Shown here in pieces: positions 1-9,545 of a DNA stretch of 64,000 bases. Positions within the stretch are counted from its first letter, which is position 1; every line of letters starts with the position of its first letter. The DNA is from Mycobacterium sp. UM_CSW. GTDB taxonomy: Bacteria; Actinomycetota; Actinomycetes; Mycobacteriales; Mycobacteriaceae. The notes under the pieces are model-generated. The model searched no databases. It saw only the letters and a program-made list of their open reading frames with translations, and had not been told where the DNA came from. A program made the translations under genes and the position numbers. Location: contig NZ_AUWQ01000017.1 of the NCBI RefSeq assembly GCF_000455205.1, forward strand, positions 1 to 64,000. The letters run 5' to 3'.

Positions 1-3000
1 TCGTCGTCACCGAGATCGACGCTGACGAACGGATCGTGGCATTCGTTGTGTTCGAGTTCGATGACTTCAAAGCCGCGATCGCGGAGCTCGACGCGCGGTA
101 CCTCGCCGACGAAGCGGCTGTGCACTCGCAAACGTGGTCGGTCATCATGCAGGGTTTCGACGCGCTCAACCGGCGCGAACTTCCACCGACGACACCAGAT
201 TGGGTGAATGTCGACCACCGACGCCTTGGTCGATCGATTGCGCCCGGTGAATTGCCCGCCGTAGTAGGCGCCTCGTGGGAACTCGCATTCGACGTGACCA
301 ACTTCGTCGAGGCAGTACATCGGCTGGACAACTTCGGCGCGGTCATGACCCATGTGACGAATGAAAACTCGCAACAAGGTTTCCACGCGGAGTGGCGGGT
401 GATCAGTCTCATCACGCTAACTGGCGACTTGGTCAACCGCTGCGAGGTATTCGACGAGGGGGACCTCGATGCCGCGCTCGCGAGGTTCGACGAACTCACC
501 CAACCGACACCGCGGCTGGCGAACACGGCAACGCGTGTATTCGAGCGCCTTTGTTCGTACTTTGCCACCGTCGACTGGCATGCCTTGACTCAAATCGCGG
601 CCGAGAACGTTTCCATCGATGATCGTCGGCGGGTGGTCAACGCCGAGCCAATACGTGGCCGGGACGCCGCAATCTCAGCCGCCCGGGCGACCGTTGATGT
701 CGGCTTCAAGATGACGATGTTGGACGTCGTGGCCACCCGCGGCGACCGTCTCACTCTCGTGCGTGTTCGCGCCGCGGGAAGCGATCCCGGTGCGATTCAA
801 AACGACGTCCTGGAAGTCGTCCACATAGACGCCGAGGAGCGACTCGCGGCTGCTGTCGTGTTCGACGTCGAAGACTTCGCCGCCGCCGTCGCCGAGCTCG
901 ACGCCCGATATCTCGCCGACGGAGCAGCCGCTTACGCGAACGCGTGGTCGCTTGTCGCGGCGGCATACGCAAGCTATAACCGCCGCGAGCTGCCTGCCAC
1001 CACACCGGACTGGGTAAACGTCGACCGCCGCCGGGTGACCACGTATCCGAACGGCGATGTCTTCAAATTCGTCCGCGTTGGCTGGGATCACATTCCGGAC
1101 ATCAGCTTTTACATCGAGGCTGTGCATCGGTTGAGTGGCCTCGGCGCGGTCGTCACTCATGTGGGACGCGGGACCTCGCAACAAGGCTTCGACGCCACGT
1201 GGCGCGAGATTCACCTCATGACAGTCGAAGGCGATCTGTTCAACCGCAGCGAGATGTTCGACGAGGCGGACCTCGACGCCGCACTCGGGAGGTTCGACGA
1301 ACTCAACCAAGCGACACCGCGGCTGGAAAACACCGCCACGCGTGTATTCGAACGCCTTTATTCGTACGTTGCTGCCGGCGATTGGTACGCGGTGACTCAA
1401 ATATCGGCCGAGAACGTCTGCGTCGACGATCGGCGGCGGGTGGTGAACGCAGGGGTTCTGCATGGCCGAGATGCCAACATCAAAGATGCAAAGGCAACCG
1501 TCGATGTTGGCTTCACGATGGCAATGTTGGACGTCCTGGCTACCCGCGGCGCGCGCCTCGCCCTTACCGGAGTTCGTGTTTCGGGTCCTGACCCCGAGGC
1601 GATACAAAACGATGCCCTCCAGATAGTCGAGATCGACGCCGAAGAGCGTATTGCGGGTGTTGTCGTTTTCGACCTCGACAACTTCGAGGCAGCTGTCGCC
1701 GAGCTCGACGCTCGATATATTGCTGGCGAAGCGGCTGCCCAAGCGAGCACGTGGACGGTCATTGCGGACAGCTACGCCGCATTCAACCGCCACGAAGTCC
1801 CCGCGACGGAAGACTGGGTCACCATTGACCACCGACTAGCAACACCGTTCGAGCCCAGCAACATGACCCCATCTATTCGCACTATTTGGGACCTCACGCC
1901 AGACCTCAGCATCCACATCGAGGCGGTGCATCGGCTCAACAATTCCGGAGCGGTCATCACCCATCAGGGGCATGGGAGCTCGCAACAGGGATTCGACGCC
2001 GAGTGGCGGGCAGTCGATCTCTTATTGGTCGACGGCGACCGGATCCATCGCTGCGAAGTCTTCGATGAGACAGACCTCGACGCCGCGGTTGCGAGGTTCG
2101 ACGAACTCAGCCGTCCGGCAACGCAACTGGAAAACACAGCAAGCCGAGTGGATCAGCGCTTTCAGGCGTGTTTCGCCTCCCGCGACTGGGATGCAATGGC
2201 CGAGATGCTGTCCGACAGCTTTGCCGTTGACGATCGGCGTCGAGTCGTGAATGCGGGTAGCCTGGAGGGTCGAGATGCTGAACGCATCGTGCATGCATAC
2301 GCAGCTCTCGGATCCCAGAATGTGACCTCAACGGTCGTTGCGACACGCGCACAGCGCCTCGTTTTAAGTCGCTACCGATTTTCGGACCGCGACCCTCAAC
2401 CCGACGCGTTTCGCATCGAGATGCTTGTGGTCGTCGAAATCGACGCCGACGACCGGATGGCGGCGGCCGTCGTGTTCGACCCTGACGACATCGACGCCGC
2501 CTTTGAGGAACTTGACGCCCGGTTCCTCGCAGGAGAGGGCGCGGTACATGCGGGCACCTGGTCGCTAGTCGCGGGTGCTTTCGTTGCGCACAATCGACGC
2601 GAATTCCCTGCGACGACACCGGATCCGGTGAGCATTGACCACCGCCGGGTGGCCTCGTTTGCGCCCGGTGAAGGTTTCGAATACATCCGTGCCGGCTGGG
2701 ACCTCGACCAAAACCTCAAGCTCTACATCGAGACAGCACATCGGTTCAACGACCTGGGCGCGGTGTTCACTTGGACTGGATACGGAACCTCGCGACAGGG
2801 CTTCGAAGCCGAGTGGCGGGGCGTCAACCTGATGACGGTAGACGGCGAATTGCTTGACCGCAGCGAGGTATTCGACGAGGTCGACCTCGACGCCGCACTA
2901 GCGAAGTTCGACGAGCTCAGCCGGCCGTCACCCCGTCTGGAAAATACGGCTAGCCGAGTGGGTGAGCGCTATTTGGCACACATCGCCGCGGGCGACTGGA

Positions 3001-6000
3001 ACGCCATGGCGGAAATCTTGACCGACGACTTTTCCAGTGACGATCGCCGTCGGGTGGTGGGCGCAGGAGTCCGACATGGTCGAGACGCTGTAATCCTGGA
3101 CATGCGAGCGATCGCCGACCTGGCGCTCATGAGCGTGACATCGACCGTCATGGCAACCCGCGGGGAACGCCTCGTTCTCATGGGTGCCGCGTACTCGGGC
3201 CGCGATCGAGGGCCGCGGGGGGCATTTCTCACAGAGGTGCTCGGGGTCTTCGAGATCGGCGCCGACGAGAGGATTGTCGCAGCGGTCTCGTTCGACGTCG
3301 ACGAAGTTGAGGCCGCCATGGCGGAGCTCGACGCCCGGTACATTGCGGGCGAGGCGGCCGCCCACGCTCACACGTGGTCGGTGCTCGCTTCCGCCTACGC
3401 CGCGCTCAATCAGCACGAACTACCGCCGACCACGCCGGGTTGGGTCAACATCGACCATCGGCGGGGGCAACGCGTCGAGGCGGACGATCTGGGCGCATTC
3501 ATCCGTGCGACGTGGGACGTCGTCCCGCAAGGCCGCGTCTACATCGAGGCTGTGCATCGCCTCAGCGATCTCGGAGTGGTCATTACCCACGCTGCGCGTG
3601 GGACGTCGCGGGAGGGCTTTGACGCCGAATGGCGGGCCGTTAACATTTCGACGGTCGATGGCGACATGGTCAGCCGCAGCGAGGTTTTCGACGAGGCGGA
3701 TCTCGAAGTTGCACTTGCGAAGTTCGATGAGCTCAGCCGACCGACACCGCGATTGGAAAACGCGGCAAGCCGAGCAATCGATCGATTCCAGACGTGCTTC
3801 GCAGCCCGCGACTGGGACGCCATGGCCGAAATGATGGCCGAGGACGTAGTTGACGACGATCGTCGGCAGGTGATCAACGCCGGTGTGCGACGAGGTCGGG
3901 ATGCCGAAATCGCAAACATGCAAGCCATAGTCGAGATCGGCGTCGACAAACTCTCGTCGACGATTATCGCCACCCGTGGGGAGCGCCTCGCCCTGAGGCA
4001 TCAACACGTGGACAACGAGCAGCCAACCGAGGCGTTCCAGTTCAATGATGTCCTGCAGGTAGTGGAGATCGACGCCGACGAGCGGCTCGCGACGGTCGTG
4101 ACGTTGGACGTCGACGACACCGACGGCGCCTTCGAAGAACTCGAGTCCCGGTACATTGCCGGTGAGGCGGCGCCATATCGGGACGCATGGTCCGTTATCG
4201 CCGCGGGCTACGACGCGCTGAACCGGTACGAGGTCCCAGCGGCCGCACCAGACTACGTGAACATTGATCACCGGTTACGTGCGAAGTTCGAGGCGACGGA
4301 TCTGGCCGAAAACCTCCGCGCCGCTTGGCAGCTTACTCCGGAACTCAAAGGCTACATCGAGGTTGTGCATCGGCTAGGCGCCCGAGGAGCGGTCGTCACC
4401 CACGCTGCGCACGGAACCACGAAAGACGGCGTAGACGCCGAGTGGCGGGGGATCCACTTTTTGACGCTCGAGGGCGGCATGGTCAATCGCTGCGAAATGT
4501 TCGACGAGGCGGACATCGACGCCGCACTCGCGAAATTCGATCAGCTGATCCAACCGGCACCGCGACTCGAAAACGCGGCAAGCCAAGTGAACGAACGCTT
4601 CTGGAGCTACTACACCGCCCGTGACTGGGACGCCATGGCGGCGATACTGGGCGACAACTTTTCGAGTGACGATCGCCGTCGCGTTATAAACGCCGGGATC
4701 CAACGAGGTCGAGACAACCACATCGCGGACATGCGAAGCCTCGCCGAGGTTGAGGCGAATAACGCGATGACCGTCGTCGCAACCCGCGGTGAGCGCCTCG
4801 TCCTCACTCGTGTTCGTTCTTCGAACGGCGATCTGCAGCATGGGGAGTTTCGCGTCGAAATGCTCGCCATCGCACAGATCGATAGTGAGTACCGGATCGT
4901 GGCCACCATCCTGTTCGACGCCGACGACATCGACGCTGCCTTCGAGGAGCTCGACGCGCGCTACCTCGCCGGCGAAGCGGCCCCGCACGCGCACACGTGG
5001 TCGGTGATATCCCAGGCCTATGCCGCGCTCAATCGGCGCGAGCTCGCTGCGACGACGCGGGACTGGACAAGCATCGACCATCGCCGGTTCGGCACGATCG
5101 AGGCAAATGCGGTGACTCCAAACATCCGGGCGTTTTGGGATATCACGTCGGAAGCCAGAATTGACGTCACGACTGTGCACCGATTGACCAACCTCGGAGC
5201 GGTCGTTGCCCACGCAACGCATGCGACTTCACGCGAAGACGTCGAGATCGAATCGGGCGAGATCATCATTCTGATGGTCGACGGCGACCTACTTAGCCGC
5301 TGCGAAATCTTCGACGAGGAGGACCTCGACGCCGCGCTCGCCCGCTTCAAGGAATTGCAACCGCTGGCGCCGCGGCCGGAAAACGCGGCGAGCCGCGTCG
5401 ACGAACGACTTCGGACACACCTCGCGGCCCGGGACTGGGACGCAATGGCGAACATGCTGACCGAGGACACTTGTACGGACGATCGCCGACGGATCGTGAA
5501 CGTCGGAATCCGACGCGGCCGCGACGTCACAATCGCCTACTCGCAGGCAATGGCAGACCTCGGTGTCAAGATCGTAACGTCAGACGTCGTTGCGATTCGG
5601 GGAGAACGCCTATTCCTCAGTCGGGCACGATGGTTGGGGCCCGATCAGCCGGCTGCGGACTTTCACACCGAGGTACTTAATGTCGTCGAGGTCGACCTCG
5701 AGCAGAGGATCGCAGCGCGGGTCATGTTCGACGCTGATGACATCGACGCCGCCTTCGAAGAGCTCGATGCCCGATACCTCGCTGGCGAAGCGGCCGCGCA
5801 CGCGCAGACTTGGTCGGTGATGGCGCGGGAATGCGCCGCGTTCAACCGGCACGAACCAACTGCGGCCGACTACGTCACCATCGATCACCGGTCGCTCGGC
5901 TTAATCGACGCGGCTGATCCGCGGGCATCCACGGGCGCCATTTGGGACGTCACGCCAGACTTCACCATCCACATCGAGGCGGCGCATCGGCTCAGCAGTT

Positions 6001-7805
6001 TCGGAGCGGTCGCCACCTATACGGCGTCTGGGACCTCACCAGATGGCTTCAATGCCGAGTGGCGAGTTATCGAACTTCTGACAGTCGAAGGCGACCGGAT
6101 CAATCGCTGCGAAGTATTCGAGGACACGGACCTCGACGCCGCGCTCGCCCGATTTGAGGAACTGCAACCGCGGGCGCCACGGCTGGAAAACCCAGCAAGC
6201 CAAATAGTCGAGCGGTACCTTGCCTGCATCTCGGCGGGAGACTGGGCCGCTATGGCGGAGGTACTGGCCGACGACGTTGTCGCGGATGATCGCCGGCATG
6301 TCGTGAACGCAGGGGTTCGACGTGGCCGCGATGTACATATCACGGACATGCAAGCCACCGTCGACGTCAGCGCACCGACCTTTTCTTCGAGCATCATCGC
6401 GACCCGCGGGGAGCGCCTTGCCCTCGCCCATGTCCGTATCTTCAACCGCGGCATGACCAGTGAGGTCGGCGCCGAGGCACTCGGCATCGGCGAGATCGAC
6501 GCCGACGAACGGCTCGTTGCGGCCATCTCGTTTGACCTCGACGACATCGACGCTGCCTTTGCGGAACTTGATGCCCGCTACCTCGCCGGCGAGGCGGCCG
6601 ATCACGCGCAGACGTGGTCGGTCATCGCGCAGACCTATGCCGCGTTCAACCGTCACGAATTCCCCTCGACGACACAGAATTCGGTCTACATCGATCATCG
6701 TCCGCTCGTGACCAACGACGCGACTGATCTGACCGCGAACATCCGTGCCATTTGGGACCTCATGGACGTCAGCACGTACATCGCCGAGAGCGTGCATCAA
6801 CTGAGCGAACGTGGCGCCGTCGTCACCCAAACCTTAAAAGGGCGCTCGAAACAGGGCCTTGATATCGAGTCAAGGATGATCGACGTTTTTATGGTGGAAG
6901 ACGGCCTGGTAAGCCGCGTCGAAGTCTTCGACGAGGCCGACCTTGATGCCGCACTCGCCCGCTTCGAGGAGCTGCACTCTGAGGCGCCGCGTCTGGAGAA
7001 CGCGGCAAGCCAGGTTGAGCGACGCTTCGTGGCCTCGTTCGCTGCCCGCGACTGGGATGATGTTGCGGGATTGATCGCCGACGACATCTGCGTAGATGAT
7101 CGTCGCCGCACCGTGAACGCCGGCATCCGGCACGGTCGAGATGCAGAGATTGCAAGCCAGAGGGCGATTGCCGCAGTTGGCGTCGTCAACGCAACGTTAA
7201 CCGTGATCGCGGTGCGCGGGCAGCGCCTCTTCCTCGGTTGTCACAGCGTTTCAGGCCAGTGGTCCGAGTCCACTGCGTCTGAGACACTATGCGTTCTTGA
7301 AATCAACGCCGAAAACCAGATCCTGGCACGCATTCTGTTCGACACCGATGATCTCGATGCCGCACTGGCGGAACTCGATGCCCGATATCTCGCCGGCGAA
7401 GCGGCCGCACACTCGCACACATGGTCTGTCATCCTCGGTGGCTACACCGCGACAAACCGACGCGAACTACCCCCGACAACGCAAGAATGGGTGAGCATCG
7501 ACCATCGGCGCGCGATCGCCTTCGCGCCCGGCGAGCTGATCCCTTATATACAGGCCACGTGGGAAATGGCCCCGGACATCTACAGCTACGTCGAGACTGT
7601 GCATCGACTGAGCAATGTCGGAGCGGTCGTCACACAGGCAGTGCGTGGGACTTCGCAACAGGGCTTCGACGGAGAGTGGCGAGAGATCATCGGTGTCACG
7701 GTCGAAGGCGACCTGATCAACCGCATCGAAATATTCGACGAGACGGACCTCGACACCGCGCTCGCCCGATTCGACGAGCTCGAAAGGCCGGCGCCTACGG
7801 TCTAG
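1..7805 (+). CDS. Giant tandem SnoaL/NTF2-like repeat protein, C-terminal part (5' end outside window)
   Basis: The reading frame is open from base 3 and codes repeat sequence before the first GTG (position 36), so the gene starts upstream of the window. At least 2600 residues are visible. The whole length is a tandem array of units of about 270 residues. Each has half A (RYLAGEAA, TWSVI, HRL, FDEADLDAALARF) and half B (RDWDAMAEML, DDRRRVVNAG, GRD, TRGERL, IDADER, FDxDDxDAA). Both halves end in the same FD-x2-D-x2-AA helix and resemble one NTF2/SnoaL-like alpha+beta domain, giving about 19-20 domains. No signal peptide or membrane segment is visible. I recall similar repeats at the C-termini of large mycobacterial ATPase/cyclase-type regulators, but that N-terminal region is not seen here and the function is unknown. 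NTF2 folds commonly bind small hydrophobic ligands, so ligand sensing is only a guess. Confidence 0.85.
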   Translation, partial: VVTEIDADERIVAFVVFEFDDFKAAIAELDARYLADEAAVHSQTWSVIMQGFDALNRRELPPTTPDWVNVDHRRLGRSIAPGELPAVVGASWELAFDVTNFVEAVHRLDNFGAVMTHVTNENSQQGFHAEWRVISLITLTGDLVNRCEVFDEGDLDAALARFDELTQPTPRLANTATRVFERLCSYFATVDWHALTQIAAENVSIDDRRRVVNAEPIRGRDAAISAARATVDVGFKMTMLDVVATRGDRLTLVRVRAAGSDPGAIQNDVLEVVHIDAEERLAAAVVFDVEDFAAAVAELDARYLADGAAAYANAWSLVAAAYASYNRRELPATTPDWVNVDRRRVTTYPNGDVFKFVRVGWDHIPDISFYIEAVHRLSGLGAVVTHVGRGTSQQGFDATWREIHLMTVEGDLFNRSEMFDEADLDAALGRFDELNQATPRLENTATRVFERLYSYVAAGDWYAVTQISAENVCVDDRRRVVNAGVLHGRDANIKDAKATVDVGFTMAMLDVLATRGARLALTGVRVSGPDPEAIQNDALQIVEIDAEERIAGVVVFDLDNFEAAVAELDARYIAGEAAAQASTWTVIADSYAAFNRHEVPATEDWVTIDHRLATPFEPSNMTPSIRTIWDLTPDLSIHIEAVHRLNNSGAVITHQGHGSSQQGFDAEWRAVDLLLVDGDRIHRCEVFDETDLDAAVARFDELSRPATQLENTASRVDQRFQACFASRDWDAMAEMLSDSFAVDDRRRVVNAGSLEGRDAERIVHAYAALGSQNVTSTVVATRAQRLVLSRYRFSDRDPQPDAFRIEMLVVVEIDADDRMAAAVVFDPDDIDAAFEELDARFLAGEGAVHAGTWSLVAGAFVAHNRREFPATTPDPVSIDHRRVASFAPGEGFEYIRAGWDLDQNLKLYIETAHRFNDLGAVFTWTGYGTSRQGFEAEWRGVNLMTVDGELLDRSEVFDEVDLDAALAKFDELSRPSPRLENTASRVGERYLAHIAAGDWNAMAEILTDDFSSDDRRRVVGAGVRHGRDAVILDMRAIADLALMSVTSTVMATRGERLVLMGAAYSGRDRGPRGAFLTEVLGVFEIGADERIVAAVSFDVDEVEAAMAELDARYIAGEAAAHAHTWSVLASAYAALNQHELPPTTPGWVNIDHRRGQRVEADDLGAFIRATWDVVPQGRVYIEAVHRLSDLGVVITHAARGTSREGFDAEWRAVNISTVDGDMVSRSEVFDEADLEVALAKFDELSRPTPRLENAASRAIDRFQTCFAARDWDAMAEMMAEDVVDDDRRQVINAGVRRGRDAEIANMQAIVEIGVDKLSSTIIATRGERLALRHQHVDNEQPTEAFQFNDVLQVVEIDADERLATVVTLDVDDTDGAFEELESRYIAGEAAPYRDAWSVIAAGYDALNRYEVPAAAPDYVNIDHRLRAKFEATDLAENLRAAWQLTPELKGYIEVVHRLGARGAVVTHAAHGTTKDGVDAEWRGIHFLTLEGGMVNRCEMFDEADIDAALAKFDQLIQPAPRLENAASQVNERFWSYYTARDWDAMAAILGDNFSSDDRRRVINAGIQRGRDNHIADMRSLAEVEANNAMTVVATRGERLVLTRVRSSNGDLQHGEFRVEMLAIAQIDSEYRIVATILFDADDIDAAFEELDARYLAGEAAPHAHTWSVISQAYAALNRRELAATTRDWTSIDHRRFGTIEANAVTPNIRAFWDITSEARIDVTTVHRLTNLGAVVAHATHATSREDVEIESGEIIILMVDGDLLSRCEIFDEEDLDAALARFKELQPLAPRPENAASRVDERLRTHLAARDWDAMANMLTEDTCTDDRRRIVNVGIRRGRDVTIAYSQAMADLGVKIVTSDVVAIRGERLFLSRARWLGPDQPAADFHTEVLNVVEVDLEQRIAARVMFDADDIDAAFEELDARYLAGEAAAHAQTWSVMARECAAFNRHEPTAADYVTIDHRSLGLIDAADPRASTGAIWDVTPDFTIHIEAAHRLSSFGAVATYTASGTSPDGFNAEWRVIELLTVEGDRINRCEVFEDTDLDAALARFEELQPRAPRLENPASQIVERYLACISAGDWAAMAEVLADDVVADDRRHVVNAGVRRGRDVHITDMQATVDVSAPTFSSSIIATRGERLALAHVRIFNRGMTSEVGAEALGIGEIDADERLVAAISFDLDDIDAAFAELDARYLAGEAADHAQTWSVIAQTYAAFNRHEFPSTTQNSVYIDHRPLVTNDATDLTANIRAIWDLMDVSTYIAESVHQLSERGAVVTQTLKGRSKQGLDIESRMIDVFMVEDGLVSRVEVFDEADLDAALARFEELHSEAPRLENAASQVERRFVASFAARDWDDVAGLIADDICVDDRRRTVNAGIRHGRDAEIASQRAIAAVGVVNATLTVIAVRGQRLFLGCHSVSGQWSESTASETLCVLEINAENQILARILFDTDDLDAALAELDARYLAGEAAAHSHTWSVILGGYTATNRRELPPTTQEWVSIDHRRAIAFAPGELIPYIQATWEMAPDIYSYVETVHRLSNVGAVVTQAVRGTSQQGFDGEWREIIGVTVEGDLINRIEIFDETDLDTALARFDELERPAPTV
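84..7805 (+). repeat. In-frame tandem repeat array, nine full units plus a half unit
   Basis: Taking the Glu codon of the E-L-D-A-R-Y motif as origin, units begin at 84, 894, 1701, 2508, 3324, 4137, 4947, 5760, 6564 and 7371. The spacings are 810, 807, 807, 816, 813, 810, 813, 804 and 807 bp (268-272 codons), all multiples of three. The tenth unit stops after half A at 7805. Units are clearly related but diverged in protein sequence, so this is an old protein-level duplication rather than a recent DNA expansion. Confidence 0.93.
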
Positions 7806-7823
7806 ATGGTGCCTGCTGGCAGT

Positions 7824-7838
7824 GATAACGTGATTCTC
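7824..7838. promoter_or_regulatory. Candidate operator, weak member of the GAGAATnnnATTCTC family
   Basis: GATAACGTGATTCTC lies 52 bp upstream of the GTG at 7890. The right arm is perfect and the left arm matches 4 of 6 positions of the palindrome seen at 21442 and 28713. It is the only such match in the 84-bp gap before the 7890-13564 gene group. Confidence 0.4.
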
Positions 7839-7889
7839 CGATTCGTATAACGGCCCTACCGGATTGGCCGTTCGACTCGCGGAGGTGAC

Positions 7890-9545
7890 GTGTCAGCTGC
7901 ACCGGGCCGCCCGCTGCCCCTGATCACGCAGGACAACGAGTTCTTTTGGACTTCGGGCGCCGACGGGACGCTTCGGCTACAGGAATGCCAGAGCTGCGAC
8001 GCGCTGATCCATCCGCCGGCTCCGGTGTGCCGGTACTGCCGATCCCGGGACGTGGGTGTGCGGGACGTTTCCGGCCGGGCGACGCTGGCCGGGTTCACCG
8101 TCAACGAGCGGTTCAGCCTGCCGGGGCTGCCGGCGCCGTACGTTGTCGCACAGGTGGCGATCGCCGAGGACCCGCGCGTGCGGCTGACCACCAACATCGT
8201 CGAGTGCGATTTCGAGCGGCTGGAGCTCGGTCAACAGGTGGAGGTGGTCTTCGAGCAGGTCGAGGACGTGTGGTTTCCGCTGTTCCGGCCGATTCCCGAT
8301 GCCGAACCCGCAGCCCTGCCGTCCGACGAGATCGCGCCCGAGCGCTTCGGCGAGCGCGTGCGCCCCATGCTCACCCAGGAGAAGTTCGAAGACAAGGTCG
8401 CGCTCACCGGCATCGGCATGTCGCCGATCGGCCGCCGCTTGATGCAGCTGCCGCTGTCGCTCACCGTTCAGGCCTGCGAGGCGGCGATCGCCGACGCCGG
8501 GCTGACATTCGCCGATATCGACGGCCTGTCCACCTACCCCGGCGCTCTCAACGTCGCGGGAATGGGCGAGGGGGGCACCACCGCCCTGGAGGCCGCATTG
8601 GGCATCCGGCCGACGTGGCACAACGGCGCGATGGAAACGTTCGGCCCGGGTGGCTCCGTGATCGCTGCGATGCTGGCGATCGCCGGTGGGCTCGCGCGCC
8701 ACGTGCTGTGCTTCCGGACGGTGTGGGAAGCCACCCACGGCGAGCTGATGAAGCAGGGCAAAATCGCGTCCTCGATGGGCCGAATGTCGGGGTGGCAGAT
8801 GCCATTCGGCGCCACCTCGGCCGCCCACACGCTGGCGATGAACGCGCAGCGGCACTTCCACCGTTACGGCACAACGAAAGAGACGCTGGGCTGGATCGCC
8901 CTGAACCAGCGCGCCAACGCCGAACTCAACCCCACCGCCATCTATCGCACCCCGATGACGATGGACGACTATCTGGGCGCGCGTCCCATCACCACGCCGT
9001 TCGGGCTGTACGACTGCGACGTGCCGTGCGACGGCGCGATCGCCGTCATCGTGTCGGCCGTCGACGCCGCCCGCGACCTGGCCAAGCCGCCCGTCCTGGT
9101 GGAGGCCGTCGGCACCCAGATCGTCGAGCGACTCGATTGGGACCAAAGCACTTTGACGCACGAGCCACAGGTGCTGGGCCAGGCCGCGCATGTGTGGACC
9201 CGCACGTCGTTGCGGCCCGCCGATGTCGACGTGGCCGAACTCTACGACGGGTTTTCCTTCAACTGCCTGTCTTGGATCGAGGCGCTGGGATTCTGCGGCA
9301 TCGGCGAGGCCAAGGAATTCCTGGACGGCGGCAAGAACATCGCGCGCGACGGGCAATTACCGCTCAACACGCACGGCGGCCAACTATCGCACGGTCGCAC
9401 CCACGGCATGGGCCTGCTGCACGAAGCGGTCAGCCAGCTGCGCGGCGAGGCCGGTGACCGGCAGGTAACCGACGCCCGCGTCGGCGTCGTCAGCAGCGGC
9501 GGCCTCACCCCCAGCGGCGTGCTTTTACTGCGGGCCGACACATGA
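7890..9545 (+). CDS. DUF35 (Zn-ribbon/OB) - thiolase-fold fusion, probable aldolase/lipid-transfer type
   Basis: 551 residues. Residues 1-140 are a DUF35 domain: a zinc ribbon with C33-x2-C36 and C47-x2-C50, then an OB-fold. From about residue 155 there is a thiolase/SCP-x fold with a C-terminal G-G-x2-SHGR-x2-G block. The usual thiolase nucleophile motif (CASG) is not found: the equivalent stretch reads ETFGPGGSV. In steroid catabolism, Ltp2-type thiolase-fold proteins paired with a DUF35 partner are retro-aldolases rather than thiolases, and the Tyr in ELYDGFSF could serve that role. A fused aldolase is therefore my preferred reading. The GTG start has GGAGG five bases upstream. It heads a run of overlapping genes with a hydrolase and two dehydrogenases. 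Confidence 0.8.
   Translation: MSAAPGRPLPLITQDNEFFWTSGADGTLRLQECQSCDALIHPPAPVCRYCRSRDVGVRDVSGRATLAGFTVNERFSLPGLPAPYVVAQVAIAEDPRVRLTTNIVECDFERLELGQQVEVVFEQVEDVWFPLFRPIPDAEPAALPSDEIAPERFGERVRPMLTQEKFEDKVALTGIGMSPIGRRLMQLPLSLTVQACEAAIADAGLTFADIDGLSTYPGALNVAGMGEGGTTALEAALGIRPTWHNGAMETFGPGGSVIAAMLAIAGGLARHVLCFRTVWEATHGELMKQGKIASSMGRMSGWQMPFGATSAAHTLAMNAQRHFHRYGTTKETLGWIALNQRANAELNPTAIYRTPMTMDDYLGARPITTPFGLYDCDVPCDGAIAVIVSAVDAARDLAKPPVLVEAVGTQIVERLDWDQSTLTHEPQVLGQAAHVWTRTSLRPADVDVAELYDGFSFNCLSWIEALGFCGIGEAKEFLDGGKNIARDGQLPLNTHGGQLSHGRTHGMGLLHEAVSQLRGEAGDRQVTDARVGVVSSGGLTPSGVLLLRADT

Noticed and set aside
84-7805. CRISPR or recent minisatellite interpretation of the first 7.8 kb
   Set aside because: The period is about 810 bp, fully coding, and units are diverged at the DNA level; it is a protein-domain array.
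7977-9356. 459-codon antisense frame inside the DUF35-thiolase gene
   Set aside because: His/Arg/Gly-rich shadow typical of high-GC codon bias; the plus-strand gene is convincing.
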